Positions 1 through 5,771 of a stretch of DNA of 6,496 bases are shown here, piece by piece (within the stretch, counting starts at the first letter, position 1; every line of letters starts with the position of its first letter). The translations under genes were made by a program, and so were the position numbers. The notes below the pieces were generated by a model, which did not search any database, was not told the origin of the DNA, and worked only from the letters and a program-made list of their open reading frames with translations. This DNA comes from Candidatus Galligastranaerophilus gallistercoris (lineage in GTDB: Bacteria > Cyanobacteriota > Vampirovibrionia > Gastranaerophilales > Gastranaerophilaceae), in NCBI GenBank assembly GCA_018710795.1, contig DVJH01000109.1:1-6496 (forward strand). The letters run 5' to 3'.

Positions 1-972
1 CCCTCACTATATAAAAAAGAAAACGGTATTTTTAAATTCAGGGTTCCTCTGTTTATTCAGGGGGCAATTGCAGGATATTTTCTTGTTATAAAAAAAGAGC
101 CTTTTAAAAAAGCGGAAAAAGAAAAAATAAAACAAATCTGCTTTGAATATACCGACAAAATAAAAGATTTTGAAATTTCAAAAATTTTTAAAAACCAGCT
201 TAACATTTTACAAGGCGCCATTTTAGAAAAAAACAGAGTGGCAAAACTTTTGGAAGAACAAAATGAAAAACTGATTGAAACGGATAAAATAAGGAGCGAG
301 TTTCTGGCAAACATTTCCCATGAATTAAGGACGCCCCTGAATTCAATCATCGGTTTTTCAACCGCTCTTAAAGACGAAATGCCGGGGCCCATGAATGAAA
401 AACAAAAAAGCTATGCAAATAAAATTTTGTCTTCGGCAATTCATTTAACGGGGCTGATAAACGACATTTTGGATATGACAAAAATTGAATCAAAAGCAAT
501 GAAATTAAATATTCAAAAACATTGTCCGACAGATATCATAAAAGAAGTAATAAATATAATCGAGCCTCTTGCCAAAGAAAAGAACATAAAAATCGAAACC
601 GATTTTAAATATGAAGAAACAATTTCGGTTGATTTTATAAAGTTCAGACAAATTATGTACAATTTAATCGGAAACGCAATAAAATTTTCACATCAAAATT
701 CAAAAATAAAAATTTCTACTTCAAATTTTAAAAACACCGCAACAATAAAAGTAAGAGATTTCGGTATAGGCATTGCAAAAAAAGACCTGAAAAGAATTTT
801 TGATAAATTTGTTCAGCTTGATAATATTTATACCAAAAAATATTCTTCAACAGGACTCGGGCTTACGATTACAAAAGAACTGGTAAAATTGCATAATGCG
901 GATATCTCGGTTAGATCGGAGATAAATAAAGGAAGCGAATTTATACTCAAATTCAAAAAAGAACCTTTTTAG
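1..972 (+). CDS. Sensor histidine kinase with GAF-like sensor domain, 5' end cut by window
   Basis: The frame is open from base 1 to the TAG at 970-972 (323 residues visible), so the gene begins outside the window. Residues about 1-75 include VPLFIQGAIAGYFLV and look like the end of a GAF-type sensor domain. A Lys/Glu-rich, probably coiled-coil linker (about 75-100) follows. The kinase core is complete: H-box FLANISHELRTPLNSIIGFS with the phospho-acceptor His107 (codon 319-321), N-box NLIGNAIKFS from residue 221, G1 box RDFGIGIA with Asp253, F-box IFDKFVQLD and G2 box GLGLTI at 285-290. There is no receiver domain at the C-terminus and no response regulator downstream, so its partner is upstream or elsewhere. 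No transmembrane segment is seen in this part, so a cytosolic sensor is likely. The signal is unknown. The GTG at 238 is not the start, because upstream codons continue a plausible domain. The kinase assignment is certain; the GAF call is moderate. Confidence 0.95.
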   Translation, partial: PSLYKKENGIFKFRVPLFIQGAIAGYFLVIKKEPFKKAEKEKIKQICFEYTDKIKDFEISKIFKNQLNILQGAILEKNRVAKLLEEQNEKLIETDKIRSEFLANISHELRTPLNSIIGFSTALKDEMPGPMNEKQKSYANKILSSAIHLTGLINDILDMTKIESKAMKLNIQKHCPTDIIKEVINIIEPLAKEKNIKIETDFKYEETISVDFIKFRQIMYNLIGNAIKFSHQNSKIKISTSNFKNTATIKVRDFGIGIAKKDLKRIFDKFVQLDNIYTKKYSSTGLGLTITKELVKLHNADISVRSEINKGSEFILKFKKEPF

Positions 973-993
973 TAAATTAAAAGGTTCTTTTTT
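955..993. terminator. Bidirectional intrinsic terminator between converging genes
   Basis: A perfect 15-bp inverted repeat: AAAAAAGAACCTTTT (955-969) and AAAAGGTTCTTTTTT (979-993) around a 9-nt loop. The right arm ends in a T-run for plus-strand transcripts, and the left arm gives a T-run on the minus strand. It can therefore stop both the kinase transcript and the minus-strand gene ending at 1043. The left arm is also the last codons and part of the stop of the kinase. Confidence 0.75.
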
Positions 994-1042
994 ATTGTGT
1001 TCGGTTAAGCCGAGTATTTTGGATTTTTAAGCACGGTTTTTA

Positions 1043-2188
1043 TTAAGCTTGTTGTGCTTGTTTTGCTTGTTTTTCAGCTTCTTTTTGTGCTTTTTCCAAA
1101 GCTTTTCTTTCTTTTCTTGAAAGTTTTTTATCGGGTTCGGGAGCTGCCGTCTGCTGTGCGCCTTGTGCGGGAGCAGCAGCGCTTCCTATATTTGCAAGAG
1201 CTTCGGAAGCTGCCGATTGAATTAAGGGTTCGGGGTCCTGAAGAGCTGCCTGGAATACAGGTTCAAGAGTTTGTTTGTCTTCGGGTCTTGCAACGTATGA
1301 AAGAGCCTGAATTGCGGCAAGTTTAACTTCTTTTTCCTGTTCATTTCTTGCTGCATTTTCAATTTCGTTATAACCGATTAAATCGTTAACTTTTAATTGC
1401 GGAAGCTGGTTTGAAGCGTCCTGGGTCTGGTTATATCTGTCGATTTCATCTCTTTGGTTTTTCTGAAGCATTGCAAGAGTAAACATGGAAATTACTCTGT
1501 TTTTATCTGCAGCCGTTTTGGGCGCCAGCTGTTCCGTTAAAGCTTGTTCTTCGGGGGTTAATTGTTGTCCCGATGCGGCTTTATTTATTGCGGCAACCTG
1601 AGCATCGGAAGGACCCTGAAGGGTTGATGTATCCTGTTTAATGATATCTGCTAAACCCTTCATAACAGGTTCCGAGAGAACCGCATTTTGCATATCGGGT
1701 TCACCCTGGCTTAAATTAGCTATTTTTGTAATTGCATCTTCCTGAACTTTTGTGTCGGGGTTTTGAAGTCCTGCAATAAGAGAATTTACATCAACCTGAT
1801 TTTGAGCGGGAGCGTTTTGTGTCTGTGTGGTATCAAGCGTGGGGGCCTGACCCTGCTGAGCCGTTTCCTGTGCTTGGGGCTGCTGAGCATCTGCGGGTTG
1901 TGTTTGTGCAGGTTGAACATTGGGCTGCTGCGTTAACACGGGAGCGGGCATCTGCTGCTGAGGCAGCTGATTCATGGGAAGTGCGTAGGGCTGGGGCATA
2001 TATTGCTGATATTGATTCATATAAGGTTGTGTATACATTGATGCCTGGGGATATGCATATAAAGGATTTTGAACCTGAGTTGAACTTTGGGGCGTTGCAT
2101 ACGCTTTGGGTTCAAAGATTTGGATATTAACTGCACTTGCCGAGGGTGTCGGTTGCATATAGCCTTGTGCGCCTACTGTTTGCATCAT
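1043..2188 (-). CDS. Q/P-rich protein with HEAT-like helical repeats and basic C-terminal tail, function unknown
   Basis: A 381-residue protein I do not recognise as a named family. Residues 1-132 are low-complexity and rich in Gln, Pro, Tyr and Met (for example MNQLPQQQMPAPV), so probably disordered. Residues about 133-335 are predicted helical with HEAT-like units, such as LQNPDTKVQEDAITKIANL (141-159) and LQDPEPLIQSAASEALANIG, typical of protein-protein scaffolds. The last 28 residues (354-381) are a Lys/Ala/Gln-rich helix starting KKLSRKERKALEKAQKEAEK. There is no signal peptide or membrane segment, so it is probably cytoplasmic. Start: ATG at 2188, preceded by AAGGAG at 2199-2204 (10-nt spacing). 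A second ATG follows immediately. Residues 15-29 carry the AVNIQIFEP motif shared with the protein at 2787-3827. It is last in the minus-strand cluster, 158 bp behind the 146-aa gene, with its own candidate promoter. A scaffold role is inference. Confidence 0.85.
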   Translation of the reverse strand: MMQTVGAQGYMQPTPSASAVNIQIFEPKAYATPQSSTQVQNPLYAYPQASMYTQPYMNQYQQYMPQPYALPMNQLPQQQMPAPVLTQQPNVQPAQTQPADAQQPQAQETAQQGQAPTLDTTQTQNAPAQNQVDVNSLIAGLQNPDTKVQEDAITKIANLSQGEPDMQNAVLSEPVMKGLADIIKQDTSTLQGPSDAQVAAINKAASGQQLTPEEQALTEQLAPKTAADKNRVISMFTLAMLQKNQRDEIDRYNQTQDASNQLPQLKVNDLIGYNEIENAARNEQEKEVKLAAIQALSYVARPEDKQTLEPVFQAALQDPEPLIQSAASEALANIGSAAAPAQGAQQTAAPEPDKKLSRKERKALEKAQKEAEKQAKQAQQA

Positions 2189-2230
2189 ATTGTTATATCT
2201 CCTTTTTGAAATTTTTCTTTTCTATGCGAT

Positions 2231-2236
2231 ATTATA
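2231..2236 (-). promoter_or_regulatory. Candidate -10 box for the 381-aa gene
   Basis: Read on the minus strand this is a consensus TATAAT, 42 nt before the ATG at 2188, giving a 5' leader of roughly 36 nt. No good -35 element lies 16-18 nt upstream. The 158-bp gap 2189-2346 shows no clear terminator, so the gene may be expressed both from here and by read-through. Confidence 0.4.
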
Positions 2237-2346
2237 AATGCCGTGAATTTTTAATATTGCGTATTTTTTAATGTTTTGACGTTTTTATTTTGTTTTTTCG
2301 GATTATTATTGATTTTCAGTGCTTTACATTGTGTTACATTTTTATT

Positions 2347-2787
2347 TTATTTTTCAATCAAACTCTTATCGACAAAAAAGTTTGTGCCGTTTTTAATAAA
2401 ATCAAAAAACATTGAAACGCCCGTGCCTACGGCGCCTATGGCTTTTACGGTTCTGTTTGAAGATAAAAGCGTAATTAATGAAAAACCGGTTGCGGGAAGG
2501 TTACCTTTCATGCCTTCGACAAAACCGCCGAAAAATCCCGTAATTGCGCCTGCCGCCTTATGGATTCCGACCGTAAAATCCGAATTTCTTACGATTTCTT
2601 TCATGGCGTTATGTTTTTCGCTTGATTTATTAAGCATGGAATCGCCCGTAAAATCTCTTATGTCTTTTACGGCAACCGCCGTTTTTGCGGATTGTTTTGC
2701 TTCGCGGACCGCAAGCTCGCCCGCTTCCAGAGCGCTTGAAGCCAAAGATGTTATTGCCGTTGCGTTTGCTACAAAATTAAAAGCCAT
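2347..2787 (-). CDS. Small Gly/Ala-rich, possibly membrane-associated protein of unknown function
   Basis: A 146-residue protein with no family I recognise. Residues 1-40 are an Ala-rich, probably amphipathic helix. Residues 41-75 are charged and polar. The second half has three apolar, glycine-rich stretches: about 78-93 (AAGAITGFFGGFVEGM), 98-108 and 114-131 (VKAIGAVGTGVSMFFDFI). These could be short membrane helices or a membrane-inserting hairpin, though they are weakly hydrophobic for transmembrane segments. There is no signal peptide and no cysteine. The ATG at 2787 overlaps the TAA of the upstream gene by one base (TAATG), and a GGTGG just upstream may act as a weak ribosome site. This implies translational coupling and a joint role with the 346-aa protein. 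The long open frame on the opposite strand here is rejected as a shadow. Whether it is a gene is fairly sure; function and location are open. Confidence 0.78.
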   Translation of the reverse strand: MAFNFVANATAITSLASSALEAGELAVREAKQSAKTAVAVKDIRDFTGDSMLNKSSEKHNAMKEIVRNSDFTVGIHKAAGAITGFFGGFVEGMKGNLPATGFSLITLLSSNRTVKAIGAVGTGVSMFFDFIKNGTNFFVDKSLIEK

Positions 2788-3827
2788 TATGCCACCGCCT
2801 GACTACTGTTTAAAGGGGGCACCATTGATTGATTCATATCGGTTTGTCCGTTCGGATTGATTTGCATGGATTGATTCATTGAAGCGGAGCCGTTTTGGTT
2901 TAAAAGAGTGTCCGTATCTGTCGGCGGAAGCTGTGTATTAACCGCATTTAGACCGTTTTGGTTATTTAATTCCAAAGCAGGCTGCCCGGCTTGAATCGGT
3001 TCTGCCGATTGGTTCATTTGAGGCTGATTATTTAATGAAGGTTCGGGCATGGTCATATTATTCGTTTGATTTTGATTTAAGTTTGCGCCCGTATTTACAT
3101 TTTGGTTGTTTTGAAGTGCGGCGGCATCAGCATTTGCCTTATAGCCGCTCATTTTTAAGAGAATTTGCGAAGCAAGGGCAGCATCTTCACCGTAATTTGA
3201 AGTATCGGATTGCATTGCCTGCAAAATTTGTGCGGTTTCGTTGTTACCCGTTGCATATCCCGCATCAAGAGCGGTCAAGCCGATGAATTTAACGGTTTCT
3301 GCAGGGTCCTGAAGTGTTTTATTCAATAATGCGGTTAAGGCCGCATCGTCTTTTCTTGTTTCGTCTTCTTTAAATCTTTCAAAAAGTTCTTTTGCGCCCA
3401 TCAGTCTTATTTTTTTATCCTGAGAATTCAGGTAATTTTCAAGAGTTCTTATATAATCATCCGTCAGAGCAACTTTGGGTTTGTTTTTCTTTTCTTCGGT
3501 TTTTTTGCCTTCTTCTCCTTCGCCTTGTGCGGCAACACCGTTATTTGCGGCATTCAGGCTCATGGTTTGATTCATGTTCGGGTTTATCTGCCCCTGATTT
3601 TGAGCCGAAGGGTTTGGCATTTGGTTAAAATTATTATTATAATTATAGGGATAATAACCGACCGGAACAGGCTGATAAAAGCCTTGAGGATTTGCGGTCG
3701 GGTTATAAATTTGAATGTTAACGGCGCCCACACTCGGAGAGAGCGAATAAGCGGGGTAACTTTGAGGCTGAATGCCGTTATAACCCTGATAAGATTGAAC
3801 GTATTGAGGATTTATTTGATTTTGCAT
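2787..3827 (-). CDS. N/Q-rich low-complexity protein with central helical HEAT-like domain, function unknown
   Basis: A 346-residue protein without a recognised family. Residues 1-100 are Tyr/Pro/Asn/Gln-rich and presumably disordered. A charged linker (103-118, EGEEGKKTEEKKNKPK) leads to a helical domain at about 121-230. That domain has HEAT-like pairs such as LENYLNSQDKKIRLMGAKEL and LQDPAETVKFIGLTALDAG. Residues 231-346 are a long Asn/Gln-rich tail with four MNQ[ST] units, two of them exact MNQSM at 317-321 and 331-335. This composition is prion-like and could support condensates or aggregation (inference). Residues 31-45 hold the AVNIQIYNPTA motif also present near the N-terminus of the protein at 1043-2188; the two are probably distant paralogues or share a tag. 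There is no signal peptide. The ATG at 3827 has only a weak ribosome site (AGGT, 8-nt spacing). It is the first gene of the cluster, overlapping the next by TAATG, and diverges from gatB. Confidence 0.85.
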   Translation of the reverse strand: MQNQINPQYVQSYQGYNGIQPQSYPAYSLSPSVGAVNIQIYNPTANPQGFYQPVPVGYYPYNYNNNFNQMPNPSAQNQGQINPNMNQTMSLNAANNGVAAQGEGEEGKKTEEKKNKPKVALTDDYIRTLENYLNSQDKKIRLMGAKELFERFKEDETRKDDAALTALLNKTLQDPAETVKFIGLTALDAGYATGNNETAQILQAMQSDTSNYGEDAALASQILLKMSGYKANADAAALQNNQNVNTGANLNQNQTNNMTMPEPSLNNQPQMNQSAEPIQAGQPALELNNQNGLNAVNTQLPPTDTDTLLNQNGSASMNQSMQINPNGQTDMNQSMVPPLNSSQAVA

Positions 3828-3855
3828 TAGATTAACCTAAAACTTCCTATACACA

Positions 3856-3861
3856 ATAATA
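3856..3861 (-). promoter_or_regulatory. Candidate -10 box for the minus-strand three-gene cluster
   Basis: On the minus strand this reads TATTAT, 28 nt before the ATG at 3827, giving a leader of about 22 nt. No convincing -35 element is present at normal spacing. It is the best candidate in the 157-bp divergent region 3828-3984. Confidence 0.3.
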
Positions 3862-3928
3862 AACTGACAAAGAAAAAATTAAGTGCTAAAATTTCGGGGT
3901 TTGTAACAAAATATTAAGGCTTTTTTAT

Positions 3929-3949
3929 AGAATATTCTTATGTTAGAAT
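3929..3949 (+). promoter_or_regulatory. Extended -10 promoter of gatB with overlapping palindrome
   Basis: TG-T-TAGAAT at 3941-3949 is an extended -10 element with one mismatch to TATAAT. It implies a start near 3956 and a leader of about 29 nt before the gatB ATG. The -35 position is only a T-run. Directly upstream, AGAATATTCT (3929-3938) is a perfect palindrome. TATTCT (3933-3938) and AGAATA (3945-3950) form a second inverted repeat across the -10 box. This could be a repressor site or chance in AT-rich DNA. Confidence 0.45.
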
Positions 3950-3984
3950 AATTTCGACAAATATAACAGGTAAGGAAATTTAAT

Positions 3985-5436
3985 ATGGTAAGCGCATCTT
4001 TAAGAGATAAATATGAAGTGGTTATAGGTCTTGAAGTCCATGCCCAGCTGAAAACGAAATCCAAAATTTTTGCACCCGACGGTGCCGAATTCGGACATGA
4101 CCCCAATACCGAAACTTCGCCGATTACGTTAGGCATGCCGGGGGTATTACCGGTTTTAAACAAAGGTGCGGTTGATATGGCAATATTGGTCGGTCTTGCC
4201 TTAAATTCAAAAATTGCAAAAAGATGTAAATTTGACAGAAAACAATATTTTTATCCCGACCTTCCGAAAGGATATCAAATTTCACAATATGACGAACCGA
4301 TTTGTATCGGCGGAGAAGTTAAAATTTCAAACAAAACAATCGGAATTACAAGGGCACATCTGGAAGAAGACGCGGGAAAATTGGTCCATGCGGGTTCAAC
4401 CGGAATATACGGTTCTGCTTATTCGCTTGTTGATTTAAACAGAGCGGGAACTCCGTTATTGGAAATCGTATCGGAACCCGATATGAGAAGCTCGGATGAA
4501 GCAAGAGAATATATGGAACAATTAAGAAATAATTTAAGATACATAGGCGTTTGCGACGGAAACCTCGAAGAAGGTTCAATGAGATGCGATGCAAATATTT
4601 CAATCCGTCCGAAAGGACAAAAAGAATTCGGAACAAGAGCCGAAATTAAAAACGTCAACAGTTTCAGAGCGCTTCAAAGAGCAATCGAATATGAAATTGA
4701 CAGACAAATCGAAATCGTTGAAGAAGGCGGAAAAGTCGTTCAGGAAACAAGGCTATGGGATGATAACAAAGGCATTACAAGCTCCATGAGAGGAAAAGAA
4801 GACGCTCATGATTACAGATATTTCCCGGAACCCGATTTAATGCCTTTGGAAATTGACGATGAATGGATTGAAAGAGTTAAAAAATCCATGCCCGAACTTC
4901 CGAAAGCAAAAGTTGAAAGATATATGGGGCTCGGATTATCGGAATATGACGCAAATGTTATAGTAAACCAGATGGATTTAGCGTTATTTTATGATGAAAC
5001 AATTAAAGGAAACGTTAATCCGAAAACGGCTTCAAACTTTTTAACGGGTGAAATTGCAGCATTTTTAAAAGAAGAAAAAGTTTCAATCAATGATTCAAAA
5101 TTAACGGTTGAAAACTTCCAAAACCTGCTTGAACTTTTAGATAAAGGAACAATTTCAAACAACATTGCAAAATCGCTTGTTGTTGAAATTTTAAAAACGG
5201 GTGAAGATGCAAAAACTTTAGTCGAGAAAAAAGGCTTGAGCGTTATGTCCGATGAAAATGAGATTTTAGCTGTCGTTCAAAAAATCATTGAAGCCAACCC
5301 CTCTCAGGTCGAAGCATACAGGGGCGGAAAAGATAAGCTTTTCGGCTTCTTTGTCGGACAGGCAATGAAAGAAACAAAAGGAAGAGCAAACCCGCAGATT
5401 TTAAACGAGCTTTTGAAAAAAGAATTAAATAAATAG
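3985..5436 (+). CDS. gatB: Aspartyl/glutamyl-tRNA(Asn/Gln) amidotransferase subunit B
   Basis: GatB is the tRNA-binding and kinase subunit of GatCAB. It phosphorylates the side chain of Glu-tRNA(Gln) or Asp-tRNA(Asn), and ammonia released by GatA then makes Gln- or Asn-tRNA. The 483 residues are full length. Family motifs appear in order: IGLEVHAQL (14-22, Glu17/His19 expected at the metal site), LGMPGVLPVLN, FDRKQYFYPDLPKGYQIS (83-100), HLEEDAGK (125-132), DLNRAGTPLLEIVSEPD, LEEGSMRCDANIS (194-206), AEIKNVNSFR, and DYRYFPEPDL. A helical domain and the YqeY-like C-terminal domain follow (about 330-483, ending in NPQILNELLKKEL). The zinc-type cysteines found in some GatBs after the first motif are absent here, as in other members. 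Start: ATG at 3985, with AAGGA at 3972-3976 (8-nt spacing). gatA and gatC are not adjacent, so the complex is encoded at scattered loci. It is transcribed alone from the extended -10 promoter upstream. Confidence 0.98.
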   Translation: MVSASLRDKYEVVIGLEVHAQLKTKSKIFAPDGAEFGHDPNTETSPITLGMPGVLPVLNKGAVDMAILVGLALNSKIAKRCKFDRKQYFYPDLPKGYQISQYDEPICIGGEVKISNKTIGITRAHLEEDAGKLVHAGSTGIYGSAYSLVDLNRAGTPLLEIVSEPDMRSSDEAREYMEQLRNNLRYIGVCDGNLEEGSMRCDANISIRPKGQKEFGTRAEIKNVNSFRALQRAIEYEIDRQIEIVEEGGKVVQETRLWDDNKGITSSMRGKEDAHDYRYFPEPDLMPLEIDDEWIERVKKSMPELPKAKVERYMGLGLSEYDANVIVNQMDLALFYDETIKGNVNPKTASNFLTGEIAAFLKEEKVSINDSKLTVENFQNLLELLDKGTISNNIAKSLVVEILKTGEDAKTLVEKKGLSVMSDENEILAVVQKIIEANPSQVEAYRGGKDKLFGFFVGQAMKETKGRANPQILNELLKKELNK

Positions 5437-5438
5437 CT

Positions 5439-5467
5439 TTGACAGCGGGGTATCTTTTTGTTAGCAT
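5439..5467 (+). promoter_or_regulatory. Candidate sigma70-type promoter upstream of the tRNA-Leu region
   Basis: A perfect TTGACA (5439-5444) is followed after 17 nt by TAGCAT (5462-5467, four of six matches), starting three bases after the gatB stop. It is the best promoter before tRNA-Leu, since the 32 bp immediately before the tRNA have no good -35/-10 pair at usable spacing. If used, transcription starts near 5474 and the whole repeated structure at 5493-5641 is 5' leader of the tRNA precursor. A weak hairpin with a T-run lies just downstream and may reduce read-through. Confidence 0.4.
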
Positions 5468-5472
5468 TTTTA

Positions 5473-5492
5473 AAAAAGCGCCCTTGCTTTTT
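5473..5492 (+). terminator. Possible weak terminator after gatB
   Basis: AAAAAGC (5473-5479) and GCTTTTT (5486-5492) pair over 7 bp around a 6-nt loop, and the right arm is itself the T-run. There are only two G-C pairs, so termination is probably partial. No better terminator for gatB is visible. Confidence 0.35.
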
Positions 5493-5536
5493 AAATTGAA
5501 AATTGAATAAAAAAATAATTATTTGCCGATGTGATG
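5493..5536 (+). repeat. First copy of 44-bp direct repeat containing the 5' end of tRNA-Leu
   Basis: This copy matches 5610-5653 at 43 of 44 positions (only A5515 versus T5632 differs), offset 117 bp. It holds 32 bp of AT-rich leader and then GCCGATGTGATG (5525-5536), the first 12 nt of tRNA-Leu. After that the sequence diverges completely, so it is a truncated 5' tRNA fragment and not a functional tRNA. Confidence 0.9.
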
Positions 5537-5601
5537 CCGTTTAATTTTGTGAAAACAAAATTAAACAAGAAGTAAATAAAATGACCAATTTCATCACATC
5601 G
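5527..5601 (+). other. Structured element: nested inverted repeats with antisense copy of tRNA-Leu 5' end
   Basis: Outer stem: CGATGTGATG (5527-5536) pairs perfectly with CATCACATCG (5592-5601). Inner stem: GTTTAATTTTGT (5539-5550) pairs perfectly over 12 bp with ACAAAATTAAAC (5555-5566), closed by a GAAA loop. The outer right arm is part of an 18-nt segment (5584-5601, ACCAATTTCATCACATCG) that is the exact reverse complement of nucleotides 3-20 of tRNA-Leu (5644-5661). As RNA it could fold on itself or pair with the tRNA 5' half. As DNA it looks like the body of a small insertion or a template-switch product between the two 44-bp repeats. No coding capacity beyond a 13-codon frame. Function unknown. 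Confidence 0.75.
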
Positions 5602-5609
5602 AAAAAATA

Positions 5610-5653
5610 AAATTGAAAATTGAATAAAAAATTAATTATTTGCCGATGTGATG
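5610..5653 (+). repeat. Second copy of 44-bp direct repeat, leading into the intact tRNA-Leu
   Basis: The 32-bp leader (5610-5641) and the first 12 nt of the functional tRNA-Leu repeat 5493-5536 with one mismatch. The first copy with its hairpin therefore sits between the upstream promoter candidate and the tRNA. A poor -10-like TAAAAA at 5625-5630 is the only local promoter candidate. Confidence 0.9.
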
Positions 5654-5727
5654 AAATTGGTAGACGTGCCAGACTCAAAATCTGGTGTGGTTCACCCCAC
5701 GTGCCGGTTCGAGTCCGGCCATCGGCA
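5642..5727 (+). tRNA. tRNA-Leu (anticodon CAA)
   Basis: An 86-nt class II tRNA. Acceptor GCCGATG (5642-5648) pairs with CATCGGC (5720-5726), with discriminator A5727 as usual for leucine. The anticodon stem CCAGA/TCTGG (5669-5673/5681-5685) closes the loop CTCAAAA, anticodon CAA at 5676-5678, reading UUG. The long variable arm has the stem GTGG/CCAC (5687-5690/5697-5700). T-arm GCCGG-TTCGAGT-CCGGC is at 5703-5719. CCA is not encoded and must be added. The 5' end is duplicated upstream and an antisense copy of nt 3-20 lies at 5584-5601. No terminator separates it from rubrerythrin. Confidence 0.97.
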
Positions 5728-5771
5728 AATTTTTATATATTAGGGTTAGCTTGATGAAAGGGATTTATATT

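Noticed and set aside
57..392. Minus-strand frame opposite the kinase
   Set aside because: It is a shadow of a clear HisKA coding frame with no features of its own.
2276..2860. 194-codon plus-strand open frame antisense to the cluster
   Set aside because: It is antisense to the 146-aa gene and the end of the 346-aa gene, whose TAATG junction and protein-like composition support the minus strand. No ribosome site or domain is seen in this frame.
3879..4163. Minus-strand frame over the gatB start and promoter
   Set aside because: It overlaps the unambiguous gatB N-terminus, has no ribosome site and is of low-quality composition.
5534..5575. 13-codon frame (MPFNFVKTKLNKK) starting in the truncated tRNA copy, as a leader peptide
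   Set aside because: There is no purine-rich ribosome site upstream, the ATG is tRNA sequence, and the codons are simply the hairpin arms.
5525..5601. A second tRNA-Leu pseudogene
   Set aside because: Only the first 12 nt match in direct orientation. There is no anticodon arm or T-arm, so it is a fragment within a repeat and not a decayed full tRNA.
5493..5653. CRISPR-like or attL/attR pair of a conventional integrative element
   Set aside because: There are only two repeats 117 bp apart with no integrase or cas gene. Conventional tRNA integration uses the 3' end of the tRNA, not its 5' end.
5685..5771. Longer rubrerythrin starting at 5685 or 5754
   Set aside because: 5685 lies inside tRNA-Leu. 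The family N-terminus and a well-placed AAAGGG favour 5772, though 5754 cannot be fully excluded.
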